Below are positions 1 through 8,687 of a DNA stretch of 64,000 nt, one piece after another. The notes beneath the pieces are model-generated. The model was not told where the DNA came from. It did no database searches and worked only from the letters and a program-made list of their open reading frames with translations. Made by a program: the position numbers and the translations under genes. Position 1 is the stretch's first letter, and each line of letters begins with the position of its first letter. This DNA comes from Desulforamulus profundi. GTDB taxonomy: Bacteria > Bacillota_B > Desulfotomaculia > Desulfotomaculales > Desulfotomaculaceae. The DNA is taken from the NCBI RefSeq assembly GCF_002607855.1, contig NZ_AWQQ01000017.1:97556-161555 (forward strand), written 5' to 3'.

Positions 1-342
1 TGGTTGTATGGACTGTATAATTAAGTTGTATTAACCATAAAATTTGGCACAGGTTCCTTTTTTATATCACAATCTCCAAGATGTGGTATTTTATAGTTTC
101 GACGCAGCGGTCATACTTCCTGCCATTGCCCCGGTTGGTAAAAAAGAGAAATTATTTCAGAAGATTAATTCCCCTACCAAAAAATTGTTATGGCCTGGTC
201 TTCAACATGATTTTATTGCTACTGGGAGGAAAGTTTGGATAGAGCGAGAATTTATTAAATTGGAGCTTTTTATATTACCCTGAGGTTATAAAATTTAAAG
301 GTTGGATAATAAAAACAAAGCTTTATCTTAGGAGGCCCCCCC
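1..342. other. Stretch with no supportable gene
   Basis: This AT-rich leader precedes fakA. A TTG-initiated reading frame of 79 codons starts at position 44, but it has no ribosome binding site and resembles no family I recognise. The only clear element is the strong Shine-Dalgarno AGGAGG just before fakA, near 331. It may hold the 3' end of an upstream gene or a promoter, but nothing can be assigned. Confidence 0.5.
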
Positions 343-1956
343 GTGAGTTTATATTCATTTGACGGACAAGGATTGAAAAAAATGATTCTGGGTAGTACAA
401 ATTTACTGGCCCGGTATAAATCTGAAATAGATGCCCTGAATGTTTTTCCGGTTCCCGACGGGGATACAGGCAATAACATGTATTTAACACTCCTGGCGGC
501 GGCAAAAGAGATACAGAATTTGGAGACCACCCATATCGGTGAGGTGGCTGAGGCGGCTGCCCAGGCTTGTCTGATGGGTGCCCGGGGCAATTCCGGCGTG
601 ATCCTCTCCCAACTGGTGCGTGGTTTTGCCAGGGCACTGGCGGGTAAGGACCGGGCCAATGCTTTAGAAGTTGTAGAAGCATTGGAAGAGGGAGCCAAAT
701 TTACTTATCAGGCCGTCATGAATCCGGTGGAAGGGACTATGCTCACCGTGATGCGGCGCAGTGCCGAAGCTGCCAGAACAGCTGTTCTCCGCAATTATGA
801 CTTGCTCAGGGTCATGATTATTACCCTCAGGGAAGCGCGGTTAGCCCTGAGCGAGACGCCTGAACTTTTACCGGTTTTAAAACAGGCGGGCGTTGTGGAT
901 GCCGGGGGCCGGGGTTATGTGGTGATTTTGGAGGGTATTCTTAACGTCTTAAAGAGGGCGGAAGATTTCAGCCTGTTAAAGGATTTCACCACCCGGCAGG
1001 AAAGCAAGACTTCCAAAGGACTCACCCGGGAACTTGATACCGAAATTCACTTCACCTATTGCACAGAATTTCTGGTGAAGGGTTCCAATATTCCTTTAGA
1101 TACCTTGCGGCACGAGTTGGCCCCCTACGGGGACTGCCTAATGGTGGTTGGCTCCGATCGGGTGGCCAAGGTGCATATTCATTCCAACCACCCGGGGCTG
1201 GTGCTGGAAAACTGTTTAAATTACGGTTCCCTTCATGACCTGGCCATTCATAACATGAAGGAACAACATCAACAATTGAAAAAAGGACCCTCTCCTGAAA
1301 AGGAAGTCGGTATCGTTACCGTGGGCACAGGAGAAGGCATTATTGACATTATGAACAGCCTGGGTGCGGACACCGTGGTGATGGGCGGGCAAACCATGAA
1401 CCCCAGCACGGAAGAGATTGTCCGGGCCATCCGGGGAGTGCCTGCCCGGGGTGTGCTGTTGCTGCCCAATAACAAAAACATTATTTTAGCTGCCGAACAG
1501 GCGGCCAGTCTGGTGAAGGACAAAGAGATAAAGGTTGTTCCCACTCGTACCATTCCCCAGGGGTTAAGCGCCCTGCTGGCGCAAAACCCCACCGGCAGCC
1601 TGGAAGACAATTTTCAACAGATGTCCGGCGCTGCCCGGTCCATTGTAACCGGGGAAGTGACCAGAGCGGTTCGGGAGACCGTCCATAACGGGTTAAACAT
1701 TCAGCAGGGTGATTTGATCGGCATTGCCGAAGGGAATATTGTGGCTGTGGGTCAGGACCTTACCCGGGTGGTCAAAGAACTGCTTGACGGCATGCTGGCA
1801 GAAGATCATTCCCTGGTGACCCTGTATTACGGGGCGGATGTGGGTCAGCGGGCAGAAGAAATTCTGGAGCAATTAAAAGTTCATTATCCTGAAATAGAAT
1901 TTGAGCTGCACTACGGTGGACAGCCGCTATATCAGTTTATTCTTTCCGCAGAGTAA
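343..1956 (+). CDS. fakA: Fatty acid kinase FakA-like (DAK2/DhaL domain) protein
   Basis: FakA is a cytoplasmic ATP-dependent kinase that phosphorylates fatty acids bound to a FakB (DegV-family) carrier, making acyl-phosphate for phospholipid synthesis. The 537-residue product has an N-terminal DhaL kinase domain. Its nucleotide and metal-binding loop VPDGDTGNN lies near residues 37-45, with Asp39 and Asp41 as likely Mg ligands, and a GARGNSGVILSQ loop follows near 79-90. The middle and C-terminal DegV-like part completes the usual length. The GTG start sits about 6 bases after AGGAGG. The degV gene follows by 20 bp, so the pair forms a FakA-FakB operon. Assignment to the family is firm. The physiological fatty acid is unknown. 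Confidence 0.93.
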   Translation: MSLYSFDGQGLKKMILGSTNLLARYKSEIDALNVFPVPDGDTGNNMYLTLLAAAKEIQNLETTHIGEVAEAAAQACLMGARGNSGVILSQLVRGFARALAGKDRANALEVVEALEEGAKFTYQAVMNPVEGTMLTVMRRSAEAARTAVLRNYDLLRVMIITLREARLALSETPELLPVLKQAGVVDAGGRGYVVILEGILNVLKRAEDFSLLKDFTTRQESKTSKGLTRELDTEIHFTYCTEFLVKGSNIPLDTLRHELAPYGDCLMVVGSDRVAKVHIHSNHPGLVLENCLNYGSLHDLAIHNMKEQHQQLKKGPSPEKEVGIVTVGTGEGIIDIMNSLGADTVVMGGQTMNPSTEEIVRAIRGVPARGVLLLPNNKNIILAAEQAASLVKDKEIKVVPTRTIPQGLSALLAQNPTGSLEDNFQQMSGAARSIVTGEVTRAVRETVHNGLNIQQGDLIGIAEGNIVAVGQDLTRVVKELLDGMLAEDHSLVTLYYGADVGQRAEEILEQLKVHYPEIEFELHYGGQPLYQFILSAE

Positions 1957-1976
1957 AGGTTTAGGCAGGTGATGTT

Positions 1977-2813
1977 ATGCCACCGGTACGCATTGTTACA
2001 GACAGCACCGCAGATTTACCCGAAGCGTTATACCAACAGTTCGGCATCAGCAGGGTGCCCTTAAAGGTACTCTTTGGACCGGAGATTTACCGTGACGGTT
2101 TCGATATTACCCCGGAGCAATTTTATAAGCGGCTGCGGCAGGGGAATCTGGCCAGCACTTCCCAACCTTCGCCCGGCGAGTTTGCCCAGGTCTTTGAGAC
2201 TTTAACCGCAGACGGTTCCCGGGTGATCTGCCTGACTTTATCCAACCAGTTCAGCGGCACCTACCAGTCTGCCAGGTTGGCTACCAACATGGTGAAAGGC
2301 GAGGTGGAAGTCATTGATACCCAATCCGCCAGTTGGGGTGTCGGGTTAATGGCGATGGCTGCGTCCCGGGCAGCATCAGAAGGAAAATCCTGTGTAGAGA
2401 TAAAGGCCTTAATTGAAGGTTTAATTCCTAAAATGAAAATATTGTTTCTGGTTGATTCACTACAATACCTGGAACGGGGCGGTCGTATCGGGAAGGCCCA
2501 GGCTTTTCTCGGCTCTTTGCTAAACATTAAACCCCTCCTTGGTGTCAGGGACGGGATTGTTTACCCCTACGAGAAAGTCCGGGGTAAAAATAAAGGTTTG
2601 GAAAGAATGATCCAGATTGCCGCCCAGGACGCCGGGAACGCTGAAATCGTATGCGCCGTCCTGGGCGGCAGCGACCCGGAGACCAGGGAAACATTGCACC
2701 AAAAGGCAATGGAAAGGCTGAACTGCCGTGAGATCTGGCTGGGGGATGTCGGGCCAGTGATCGGAAGTCATGTGGGCCCCGGGGTTAGCGGAATTATTTA
2801 TTATACGTTATAA
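1977..2813 (+). CDS. DegV family fatty-acid-binding protein (FakB-like)
   Basis: DegV/FakB proteins bind a single fatty acid and present its carboxylate to FakA. The 278-residue product has the characteristic N-terminal RIVTDSTADLP segment at residues 4-14. The TSQPSPGEF loop near residue 60 and the SLQYLERGGRIG segment in the middle are also diagnostic of the family. It lies 20 bp after fakA in the same direction, which supports an operon in which this is the cognate carrier. The length is normal and the frame is unbroken. A hairpin terminator follows directly. The bound lipid cannot be told from the sequence. Confidence 0.93.
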   Translation: MPPVRIVTDSTADLPEALYQQFGISRVPLKVLFGPEIYRDGFDITPEQFYKRLRQGNLASTSQPSPGEFAQVFETLTADGSRVICLTLSNQFSGTYQSARLATNMVKGEVEVIDTQSASWGVGLMAMAASRAASEGKSCVEIKALIEGLIPKMKILFLVDSLQYLERGGRIGKAQAFLGSLLNIKPLLGVRDGIVYPYEKVRGKNKGLERMIQIAAQDAGNAEIVCAVLGGSDPETRETLHQKAMERLNCREIWLGDVGPVIGSHVGPGVSGIIYYTL

Positions 2814-2818
2814 TAAGC

Positions 2819-2850
2819 TGACAGCCTGAACCAGGCTGTTATGCTTTTTA
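2819..2850 (+). terminator. Intrinsic terminator after degV
   Basis: An 8-bp inverted repeat ACAGCCTG/CAGGCTGT with a short loop is followed by a T-rich stretch. It lies 6 bp after the degV stop codon and would end the fakA-degV transcript. Confidence 0.7.
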
Positions 2851-2918
2851 GCATTGAGGTCATTTGGCAAAAGTGTTAAACGAATCCCGTTCGTAAAGAC
2901 AAAAGCGGAGGCGTAAAG

Positions 2919-4171
2919 ATGGGCTGCAGCAAAAATAATTTCATAAACAGGATCACCGGTTCTTCTGCCCTGGCAGCCCTGAGACACCGGAATTTCCGCT
3001 TGTTTTATTTCGGCCAAATGATCTCCGTCATTGGATTCTGGGTGCAAAATGTGGCCCAGGCCTGGGTGGTCTTAGAATTGACCAATTCACCCTTCCTGCT
3101 GGGGCTGGTAACCTTTGTTCAATTTTTACCCAACCTGTTCTTTTCGCTGGTGGCCGGGGTGTTTGCAGATCGTTTTTCCAGAAGAACGTTAATCGTCGGC
3201 ACGCAGACGGGTTTTATGGTTTTGGCCTTTCTTTTAACTGTCCTGAGCGGCAGCCATGTCCTCCGGTACTGGCATATTGTTTCTATCAGCTCCCTCATGG
3301 GAATCCTGCATGCCGTGGACATTCCGGCCAGGCAGGCCTTTCTGGTGGAAATGGTGGGACGTGAAAATTTAAGCAATGCCATTGCTTTAAACTCTTCCAT
3401 GTTTAATGCCGCCAGGGTGCTGGGTCCTGCCCTGGGAGGAATCGTTTTGGCCAGATACGGCGCCACCACCTGTTTTTTACTGAATGCTGTCAGTTACTTG
3501 TTCGTTATTTTGGGGCTGGTGGCCATGACCATTGAAAAAAGGCTTATCGTGACCCAAAAGAAGGATATGCTGGGTCAGATTAAAGACGGGATGAACTATA
3601 TAAAAATGACTCCCTCCGTTTTAATCCCGATGGCGCTTCTTGCTGCCGTCAGCGTTTCGGCTATGAACTTTGGCGTGTTGGTCCCCGTCTTTGCCCGCAA
3701 TGTTCTGGGCCAGGGGCCCGAGGCTTTGGGGTCCTGGTATCCTCCCTGGGGATCGGCTCTCTGACCGGGGCCATTGTTCTGGTGCTTTTCAGCAACCATG
3801 GCAACCAGACAAAATTTCTCTGGGCCGGTGCTGTAGGGTTATCCCTGTTTCAAATTTTACTGGGCCAAATGCAGTGGTATTGGCCATCGGCGGTGTTGCT
3901 GATGGGAGCCGGGTGGAGTATGGTGAGCCTGAGCGCCTCCGTTAACAGCATTATCCAGATGCAGGTGCCGGATGAGCTGCGGGGCCGTGTCATGAGCGTT
4001 TACTCTTTGTCCTTTATCGGTTTGGCATCCGTCGGAGGCATGCTGGCAGGGGCGGTGGCCAGGTGGTTCGGCGCCACCGCTGCTTTTACCGCCGGGGGTT
4101 CTCTGGCGCTGCTGGCTACCCTGTGGCTGGCCAGGCGCTGGCGTTTGGCAAAATGCTCCTATGGTAATTAA
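2919..4171 (+). CDS. MFS transporter, 12-TM exporter type (frameshift at 3728-3731)
   Basis: This is a major-facilitator permease of the EntS/MFS_3 exporter type. The first part (to about 3727) carries about eight hydrophobic segments and the loop-2 motif ADRFSRRTL. The remaining C-terminal part continues in another frame and includes the conserved QMQVPDELRGRVMSVYSL segment. Adding one G to the GGGG run at 3728-3731 joins the two halves into a single protein of about 417 residues, with the sequence EALGVLVSSLGIGSLTG across the join. The start codon ATG follows a GGAGG site. The substrate is unknown. The frameshift may be a sequence error, because identical homopolymer losses occur throughout the window. 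Confidence 0.85.
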
Positions 4172-4254
4172 AAAATATTTTATTATCGAACATGAAGCAG
4201 GTTTTTTCCCCTGGGCAGAGAATATCTCCTGTGAATACTTAACGGAGGTGTCTT

Positions 4255-4608
4255 ATGAAAAGAGTTGCCATCTTTACCTGTAAAAAGATTCGAGATGTCA
4301 GCTGTGTGGCCTGCCTCAAATGCTTTAAGGCCGCGGAGTTAAAGGACGGGGAATTTGGCCGTCATGAGGGCGAGGTTAAAATTGTGGCCATGACCAACTG
4401 TGGGGACTGCCCCGGTCTGGTAATGCCCAGGGCCCAGCTTTTATCGGAAATGGCAGACTACCTGGAGCGGGACATTGATGCCGTGCATATCGGCACCTGC
4501 ATGGTAAAAGCTGTGCAAACCGCCGGCTGTCCCATTGACCTGGAAGGGATTAAAAAGAAACTGGAAACCAAGTTCAGTGAAGTGGTTATCGGTACCCACA
4601 ATTACTAG
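4255..4608 (+). CDS. CGGC domain-containing protein
   Basis: This small cytoplasmic protein of 117 residues belongs to the CGGC family, thought to bind metal through conserved cysteines. The name-giving motif appears as NCGDCPG near residues 49-55. Further cysteines lie in the N-terminal CKK...CVACLKC segment, in the HIGTC segment, and near the end at AGCP. The ATG follows the site GGAGGTGTCTT. It stands alone between the MFS gene and a riboswitch. The function of the family has not been established, and a redox or metal-sensing role is only a guess. Confidence 0.85.
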   Translation: MKRVAIFTCKKIRDVSCVACLKCFKAAELKDGEFGRHEGEVKIVAMTNCGDCPGLVMPRAQLLSEMADYLERDIDAVHIGTCMVKAVQTAGCPIDLEGIKKKLETKFSEVVIGTHNY

Positions 4609-4616
4609 GGTAAAGC

Positions 4617-4645
4617 ATAGGTGCAGGTCTAAGGCCTGCACCTAT
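4617..4645. repeat. Inverted repeat after CGGC gene
   Basis: A perfect 11-bp inverted repeat, ATAGGTGCAGG/CCTGCACCTAT with a 7-nt loop, starts 8 bp after the stop codon of the CGGC gene. There is no T-run, so it may be a weak or factor-dependent terminator or an mRNA-stabilising hairpin. Confidence 0.5.
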
Positions 4646-4676
4646 TGACAACCTTGTTAACATAAGATAAACTTTA

Positions 4677-4771
4677 GTTAAAGGGGAGTAGCCCAGTGAA
4701 ACGAAGTCAACAGTACGGTGTTCGCAGCACCTGGCTTCGTTGTTGGATCTTCCAACGGCAAGACCTTTAAC
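4677..4771 (+). promoter_or_regulatory. yybP-ykoY (manganese) riboswitch aptamer
   Basis: The segment contains the hallmark GGGGAGTAGC after the 5' strand of P1, and the 3' signature CAAGACCTTT. P1 forms from GTTAAAGG (4677-4684) and CCTTTAAC (4764-4771). An internal helix forms from CGAAG/CTTCG, and another hairpin GTTGGA/TCCAAC lies just before the 3' signature. This is the Mn2+-sensing yybP-ykoY class. The downstream gene is htpX, which begins 160 bp later. Confidence 0.85.
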
Positions 4772-4815
4772 ACAGAGTTCTTTATTTGATGAGCTTTGTG
4801 TTAAAGGTCTTTTTC
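4760..4815 (+). terminator. Riboswitch-controlled intrinsic terminator
   Basis: An 18-bp stem (4760-4777 pairing with 4794-4811, one G-U pair) is followed by TTTTTCT. Its 5' strand includes the 3' strand of aptamer P1, so the two structures exclude each other. Ligand-stabilised P1 should block the terminator, which predicts a Mn2+-induced ON switch. Confidence 0.85.
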
Positions 4816-4931
4816 TATTATCTTCAGCCATATTTGGGAGGTGAGGGGCCATACTAATAGATAAGGTTTCATTGGCAGGATTTTAACCGGGGTGATTCGA
4901 ATACTGTATTATTCCAAAGGAGGGAATTAGG

Positions 4932-5771
4932 ATGAACAACCTGAAAGTAATTGCTCTAATGGGAATTTTAAGCGTGATCCTTGTTGCCATCGGCCAGGCT
5001 GTCGGCGGTCCCAGGGGCGCCACCACTTTTCTGTTGATTTCGTTGGGAATGAACCTGTTCAGCTATTTTTACAGTGATAAAATTGCCATTAAGATGACCG
5101 GTTCAAAGCCGGTAACCGAACAGGAAGCACCGGAACTTTATGCCATTATCCGTAAATTGGCCCAACGGGCCAGGCTGCCGATGCCCAAAGTCTATATTAC
5201 ACCTTCCCATCAACCCAATGCCTTTGCCACCGGTCGCAGCCCCCAGCATGCTGCGGTGGCGGTTACAGAAGGTTTGCTCCACCTGTGCGACCGTGATGAG
5301 CTGGAAGGTGTCCTGGCCCATGAATTGGCCCACATCGCCAACCGGGATATCCTGGTGGGTACCATTGCTGCAGCATTTGCCGGCGCCATTACCTGGATCG
5401 CCAACATCATTCAGTGGGGAGCCATTTTTGGCGGTCTGCGGGGTGATGACGAAGAGGGCGGCGGCATCGGGGCCCTGGTGCTGGCCATGATCGCCCCCAT
5501 CGCGGCCACCATCGTTCAACTGGCCATTTCCCGGTCCCGGGAATACGGCGCCGATGAACTGGGTGCCCGGATTGCGGGAAAACCGGACGGTCTGGCCAAT
5601 GCCCTGCTGAAGCTGGAGCGGGCGGCACACCATATTCCCATGCAGGTGAACCCGGCTGCCTCTCACATGTTCATTACCAACCCGCTGTCAGGCCGTTCAG
5701 TGGTAAAACTGTTCAGTACCCACCCGCCCATTCAAGACCGCGTTCAACGTCTCCGCCAGATGAGATTTTAG
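4932..5771 (+). CDS. htpX: Zinc metalloprotease HtpX
   Basis: HtpX is a membrane-embedded zinc endopeptidase of family M48 that degrades misfolded membrane proteins. The 279-residue product has two N-terminal hydrophobic segments (about residues 7-24 and 30-47). The HEXXH motif is HELAH at residues 130-134, and the third ligand glutamate lies in the SREYGADELGA region near residues 199-208. Two more hydrophobic segments (about 140-160 and 175-195) separate these sites. The C-terminal STHPPIQDRVQRL motif is typical. The ATG lies 8 bases after AGGAGG. Transcription should pass through the manganese-type riboswitch and terminator at 4677-4815, an unusual regulator for this protease. Confidence 0.95.
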   Translation: MNNLKVIALMGILSVILVAIGQAVGGPRGATTFLLISLGMNLFSYFYSDKIAIKMTGSKPVTEQEAPELYAIIRKLAQRARLPMPKVYITPSHQPNAFATGRSPQHAAVAVTEGLLHLCDRDELEGVLAHELAHIANRDILVGTIAAAFAGAITWIANIIQWGAIFGGLRGDDEEGGGIGALVLAMIAPIAATIVQLAISRSREYGADELGARIAGKPDGLANALLKLERAAHHIPMQVNPAASHMFITNPLSGRSVVKLFSTHPPIQDRVQRLRQMRF

Positions 5772-5781
5772 TGTATTTACC

Positions 5782-5811
5782 AATGGGCACCCCCCGGGGG
5801 CTGCCCATCTT
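5782..5811 (+). terminator. Terminator-like hairpin after htpX
   Basis: The inverted repeat ATGGGCA/TGCCCAT with a GC-rich inner stem is followed by CTTTC. It begins 11 bp after the htpX stop. The T-tract is short, so its strength is uncertain. Confidence 0.55.
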
Positions 5812-5839
5812 TCATATTGAAGCAAAGAGGTGGTAAAAG

Positions 5840-6121
5840 TTGATTGTAGGCCTGATGACGGTAGAACTGCACATTGGGGGGGCCACCACCCTGAAAGATA
5901 AAAGAAGGGTATTAAAAAGCATCGTTGACCGGGTCCGCAGCAAATATAACGTTTCCATTGCCGAGGTGGACAATCAGGATCTCTGGCAGCGGGCCACGCT
6001 GGGTGTGGCAGTGGTGAGTAATGAAACGGGCCATGTCAACCAGATGTTGGAAACCGTCATTCGTTCCATCGAGGCCAACGGAGGGGCGGACCTGATTCAT
6101 TATTCTGTGGAAATACTGTAA
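5840..6121 (+). CDS. DUF503 domain-containing protein (YlxP-like)
   Basis: This 93-residue protein belongs to the DUF503 family, small proteins often found near translation or ribosome-binding-factor genes in Firmicutes. The family pattern is clear: an N-terminal beta strand, LKDKRRVLKSIVDRVRSKYNVSIAEV at residues 19-44 (helix and strand), then the LWQRATLGVAVVSNE segment. The start is TTG, chosen because AGAGGTGG lies 7 bases upstream and the family begins at this point. The biochemical role of the family is not established. Confidence 0.88.
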   Translation: MIVGLMTVELHIGGATTLKDKRRVLKSIVDRVRSKYNVSIAEVDNQDLWQRATLGVAVVSNETGHVNQMLETVIRSIEANGGADLIHYSVEIL

Positions 6122-6187
6122 CAATTGCGTAAAATCACAGAATAGTATATCCTATAAAAAGGAAAAGATTGGTAGGGGGGATTCTGC

Positions 6188-6322
6188 TTGACCCGAGTGG
6201 AAGAATTAGCGAAGCAGATTGAGGACTTGACCTTTGAGGAACAAAAAATACTGTTTGACCTTCTAGCCGATACTTTGGATACATTTGGCTGGTTTAAGCT
6301 AAATGACATCAAGTTTTTTTAA
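6188..6322 (+). CDS. Small hypothetical protein, 44 aa
   Basis: A short frame starts with TTG at 6188, 8 bases after a purine-rich GGTAGGGGGG site. It encodes an acidic helical peptide with the pattern VEELAKQIEDLTFEEQKIL. This resembles the helical N-terminal part of small antitoxin or addiction-module proteins, but I cannot place it in a family. It is followed by T-runs. It could be a degraded antitoxin or a genuine small protein. The evidence is only the binding site and the regular amphipathic pattern. Confidence 0.4.
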   Translation: MTRVEELAKQIEDLTFEEQKILFDLLADTLDTFGWFKLNDIKFF

Positions 6323-6569
6323 CCTTATAAACATATACGCCGAAAGCATCGGCTTAGGCATGAGAAAATATGAACTGATTAAGATTTAGGGCTGGCAGAA
6401 GGAGAACTCAGGTTTTCGGTTCAGTGTTAAATCTAGAAAGAGTAAAATACCGGAAAGTTATATCAACCCGGGTTATTATAAAATAATGTGATACCTTGTA
6501 TAAAAGGAATATCATATTTGGGGGCTAATATTGTTTTAGAAAAGGCTTAAAATAAATGTTTCGGAGGAA

Positions 6570-7733
6570 ATGATGATGAGACCCCAAAGTATGAAAATTT
6601 TTGATGAACTGCGCAATTTGAATGTTCTCACGGTGCAAAATGCCAAGCGGGAAGGCAAGAAGGTTGTGGGCTGCTACTGCACCTTTATCCCCCAGGAACT
6701 CATTCTGGCTGCCGGCGCGCACCCCGTCACCCTGTGCGGTACCCGCCAGGAACCGGTGGCTGCTGCGGAAAGGGATCTGCCCAGAAACCTGTGCCCTTTA
6801 ATTAAATCCAGCTATGGTTTTGCCATTACCGGCAAGTGCCCGTATTTTGAGGCTGCGGACCTGTTGGTGGCCGAAACCACCTGTGATGGTAAGAAAAAAA
6901 TGTACGAATTAATGGGCAAGATAAGGCCCGTGCATGTGATGAACCTGCCTCACAGTCCAAAGTCTGAAGAGGCGCTGGCTGCCTGGACCAATGAAATGCA
7001 GGTGCTAAAGGACTGGTTGGCTGAAAAGTTCGAAGTGGAGATCACCGAGGATGATATTCGCAAGGCCATCAAATTAATGAACAGGGAAAGGGAAGCCATG
7101 CGTCGGCTGCATGCCACTACCAAAGTAAAGCCTTCGCCTGTCACCGGTGTGGATTTGCTGGTATCCGTCTGGACCAAAGGTTTTAATATTAACAAAGAAG
7201 ATGGGATTAAGTTAGTGGAGGATTTAACGGCTGAAATTGAGGAAACGGCAGCCCGGGGATTGAGCCCCTTCACCGGTGAAACCCCGCGGATTCTTTTAAC
7301 CGGCTGCCCTGTGGGTTTTGGTTCTGAGAAGGTAGTCCGGCTGCTGGAGGAATGCGGCGCCTCGGTGGTGGCCTTTGAGAACTGTTCCGGTTACAAGGCC
7401 CTGGACCGGTTGGTGGATGAGGATCCAAACAAAGATGTTATGCTGGCATTGGCTGAGAAATACCTGAGCATCCCCTGTTCCTGCATGTCTCCTAACGAAG
7501 GAAGACTGGAATTAATTGATAAGCTGGCCAAGGAGTACCAGGTGGACGCAGTGGTGGATTTAACCTGGCAGGCCTGCCATACCTATAACGTGGAAGCCTT
7601 TGTGATCCGGGATTATGTGCAAAACCAGCTGAATTTGCCTTATATGCACCTGGAAACCGACTACTCCGAGTCCGATGTGGAACAGCTGAGAGTGCGGGTT
7701 CAGGCTTTTGTGGAACTCATCCAGGGGGAATAA
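6570..7733 (+). CDS. 2-hydroxyacyl-CoA dehydratase family / double-cubane cluster protein
   Basis: This 387-residue protein is of the HgdB/HgdC dehydratase D-component superfamily. Conserved cysteines occur in GCYCTFIPQE (near residue 33), RNLCPLIKSSYG, GKCPYFEAADLL, ETTCDGKKKMYELM and PCSCMSPNEGR. The protein stands alone with its activase rather than beside a second dehydratase subunit or CoA-transferase. This matches the double-cubane cluster proteins (DCCP), which carry an [8Fe-9S] cluster and reduce small molecules such as acetylene, rather than a true acyl-CoA dehydratase. The ATG follows GGAGGAA. The activase follows by 3 bp, so the two are translated together. The substrate is unknown. 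Confidence 0.85.
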   Translation: MMMRPQSMKIFDELRNLNVLTVQNAKREGKKVVGCYCTFIPQELILAAGAHPVTLCGTRQEPVAAAERDLPRNLCPLIKSSYGFAITGKCPYFEAADLLVAETTCDGKKKMYELMGKIRPVHVMNLPHSPKSEEALAAWTNEMQVLKDWLAEKFEVEITEDDIRKAIKLMNREREAMRRLHATTKVKPSPVTGVDLLVSVWTKGFNINKEDGIKLVEDLTAEIEETAARGLSPFTGETPRILLTGCPVGFGSEKVVRLLEECGASVVAFENCSGYKALDRLVDEDPNKDVMLALAEKYLSIPCSCMSPNEGRLELIDKLAKEYQVDAVVDLTWQACHTYNVEAFVIRDYVQNQLNLPYMHLETDYSESDVEQLRVRVQAFVELIQGE

Positions 7734-7736
7734 AGG

Positions 7737-8510
7737 ATGATTACCTCGGGCATCGATGTGGGTTCGGTTTCCACAAAGGTTGTTCTGCTGCTGGATGATG
7801 AGGTTAAGTACTTGGTCCGTCCCACCGGGTGGAGTCCCAGAGATGCCGGCTTGCAAACTTACGAGGAATTGCTGGAAGCAGTAGGAATTCGGGAAAGGGA
7901 TGTCCAATGTAAAGTCGGCACCGGATATGGACGGGTTTCCCTGGGCTTCATTGACAAGGCAGTGACTGAAATCCACTGCCATGCCCGGGGTGCCGGTTAC
8001 CTGGCAGGCGCAGGGGGACTGGTCATTGACATTGGAGGGCAGGACAGCAAGGCTATCTTAACCAATGATCAGGGCAAGGTACTTGACTTTGTCATGAATG
8101 ATAAGTGTGCTGCCGGTACCGGTCGTTTTTTACAAGTGATCGCAGCGGCTCTGGGCGTAGACGTGAGCGAATTGGGAGAACTGGCCCGGGGTCGGCAGCC
8201 TCTGGAGATTAACAGCATGTGTACCGTCTTTGCAGAATCGGAAGTCATCAGCCTACTGGCCAAGGGTGAGGATAAAAGAGACATTATCGCCGGCATCCAC
8301 CGCTCGGTGGCCAGGCGAGTCTGGGGCATGGCCAGCCGGTTTGCTCCCGCCGGTAAGGTCATCTTTACCGGCGGCGTGGCCAAAAATCCGGACGTTCGAG
8401 AGCGGCTGGCGCGGGCAGCCGGCTGTGAGGTCATTGCCCCGGCCATGGGCCAACTGGCAGGGGCCCTGGGGGCCGCCCTTTATGCCAAGGAACTGACGCT
8501 TAAAAAGTAA
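7737..8510 (+). CDS. Acyl-CoA dehydratase activase / DCCP reductase (BadF/HgdC type)
   Basis: This 257-residue ATPase belongs to the ASKHA fold family of dehydratase activators. It hydrolyses ATP to drive low-potential electron transfer from a subunit-bridging [4Fe-4S] cluster to its partner. The N-terminal phosphate-binding motif GIDVGSVSTKVVLL and the second motif VIDIGGQDSKAI are visible. The cluster ligands are expected in NDKCAAGTGRFLQ and in NSMCTVFAESEVISLLAKG. It starts 3 bp after the preceding gene, and a terminator follows. The pair forms the minimal DCCP / DCCP-reductase system. Confidence 0.92.
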   Translation: MITSGIDVGSVSTKVVLLLDDEVKYLVRPTGWSPRDAGLQTYEELLEAVGIRERDVQCKVGTGYGRVSLGFIDKAVTEIHCHARGAGYLAGAGGLVIDIGGQDSKAILTNDQGKVLDFVMNDKCAAGTGRFLQVIAAALGVDVSELGELARGRQPLEINSMCTVFAESEVISLLAKGEDKRDIIAGIHRSVARRVWGMASRFAPAGKVIFTGGVAKNPDVRERLARAAGCEVIAPAMGQLAGALGAALYAKELTLKK

Positions 8511-8514
8511 CGGT

Positions 8515-8552
8515 AAAAGAGTTTTCCTTATGAGGAGACTCTTTTCCTTTTT
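8515..8552 (+). terminator. Terminator after the activase gene
   Basis: The near-perfect inverted repeat AAAAGAGT...CCT / AGG...ACTCTTTT is followed by CCTTTTT. It separates the DCCP pair from asnS. Confidence 0.8.
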
Positions 8553-8687
8553 ATGGAGTTGCCCAAGCCGGCCGGCATTTCCTTGTCAACTCTTGCCTGT
8601 ACCAACAATTCATCTAATAAAAGCCTAATTTTGTATAGATTTAACGCCCCAGAGAATGATAATATTGAACTTGAGGTGAATGAGTCG

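Noticed and set aside
8553..8687. Upstream in-frame extension of asnS, or a T-box leader for asparagine
   Set aside because: The ATG at 8688 has the good binding site and the family start. The space after the previous terminator is too short for a T-box, and no T-box sequence is seen.
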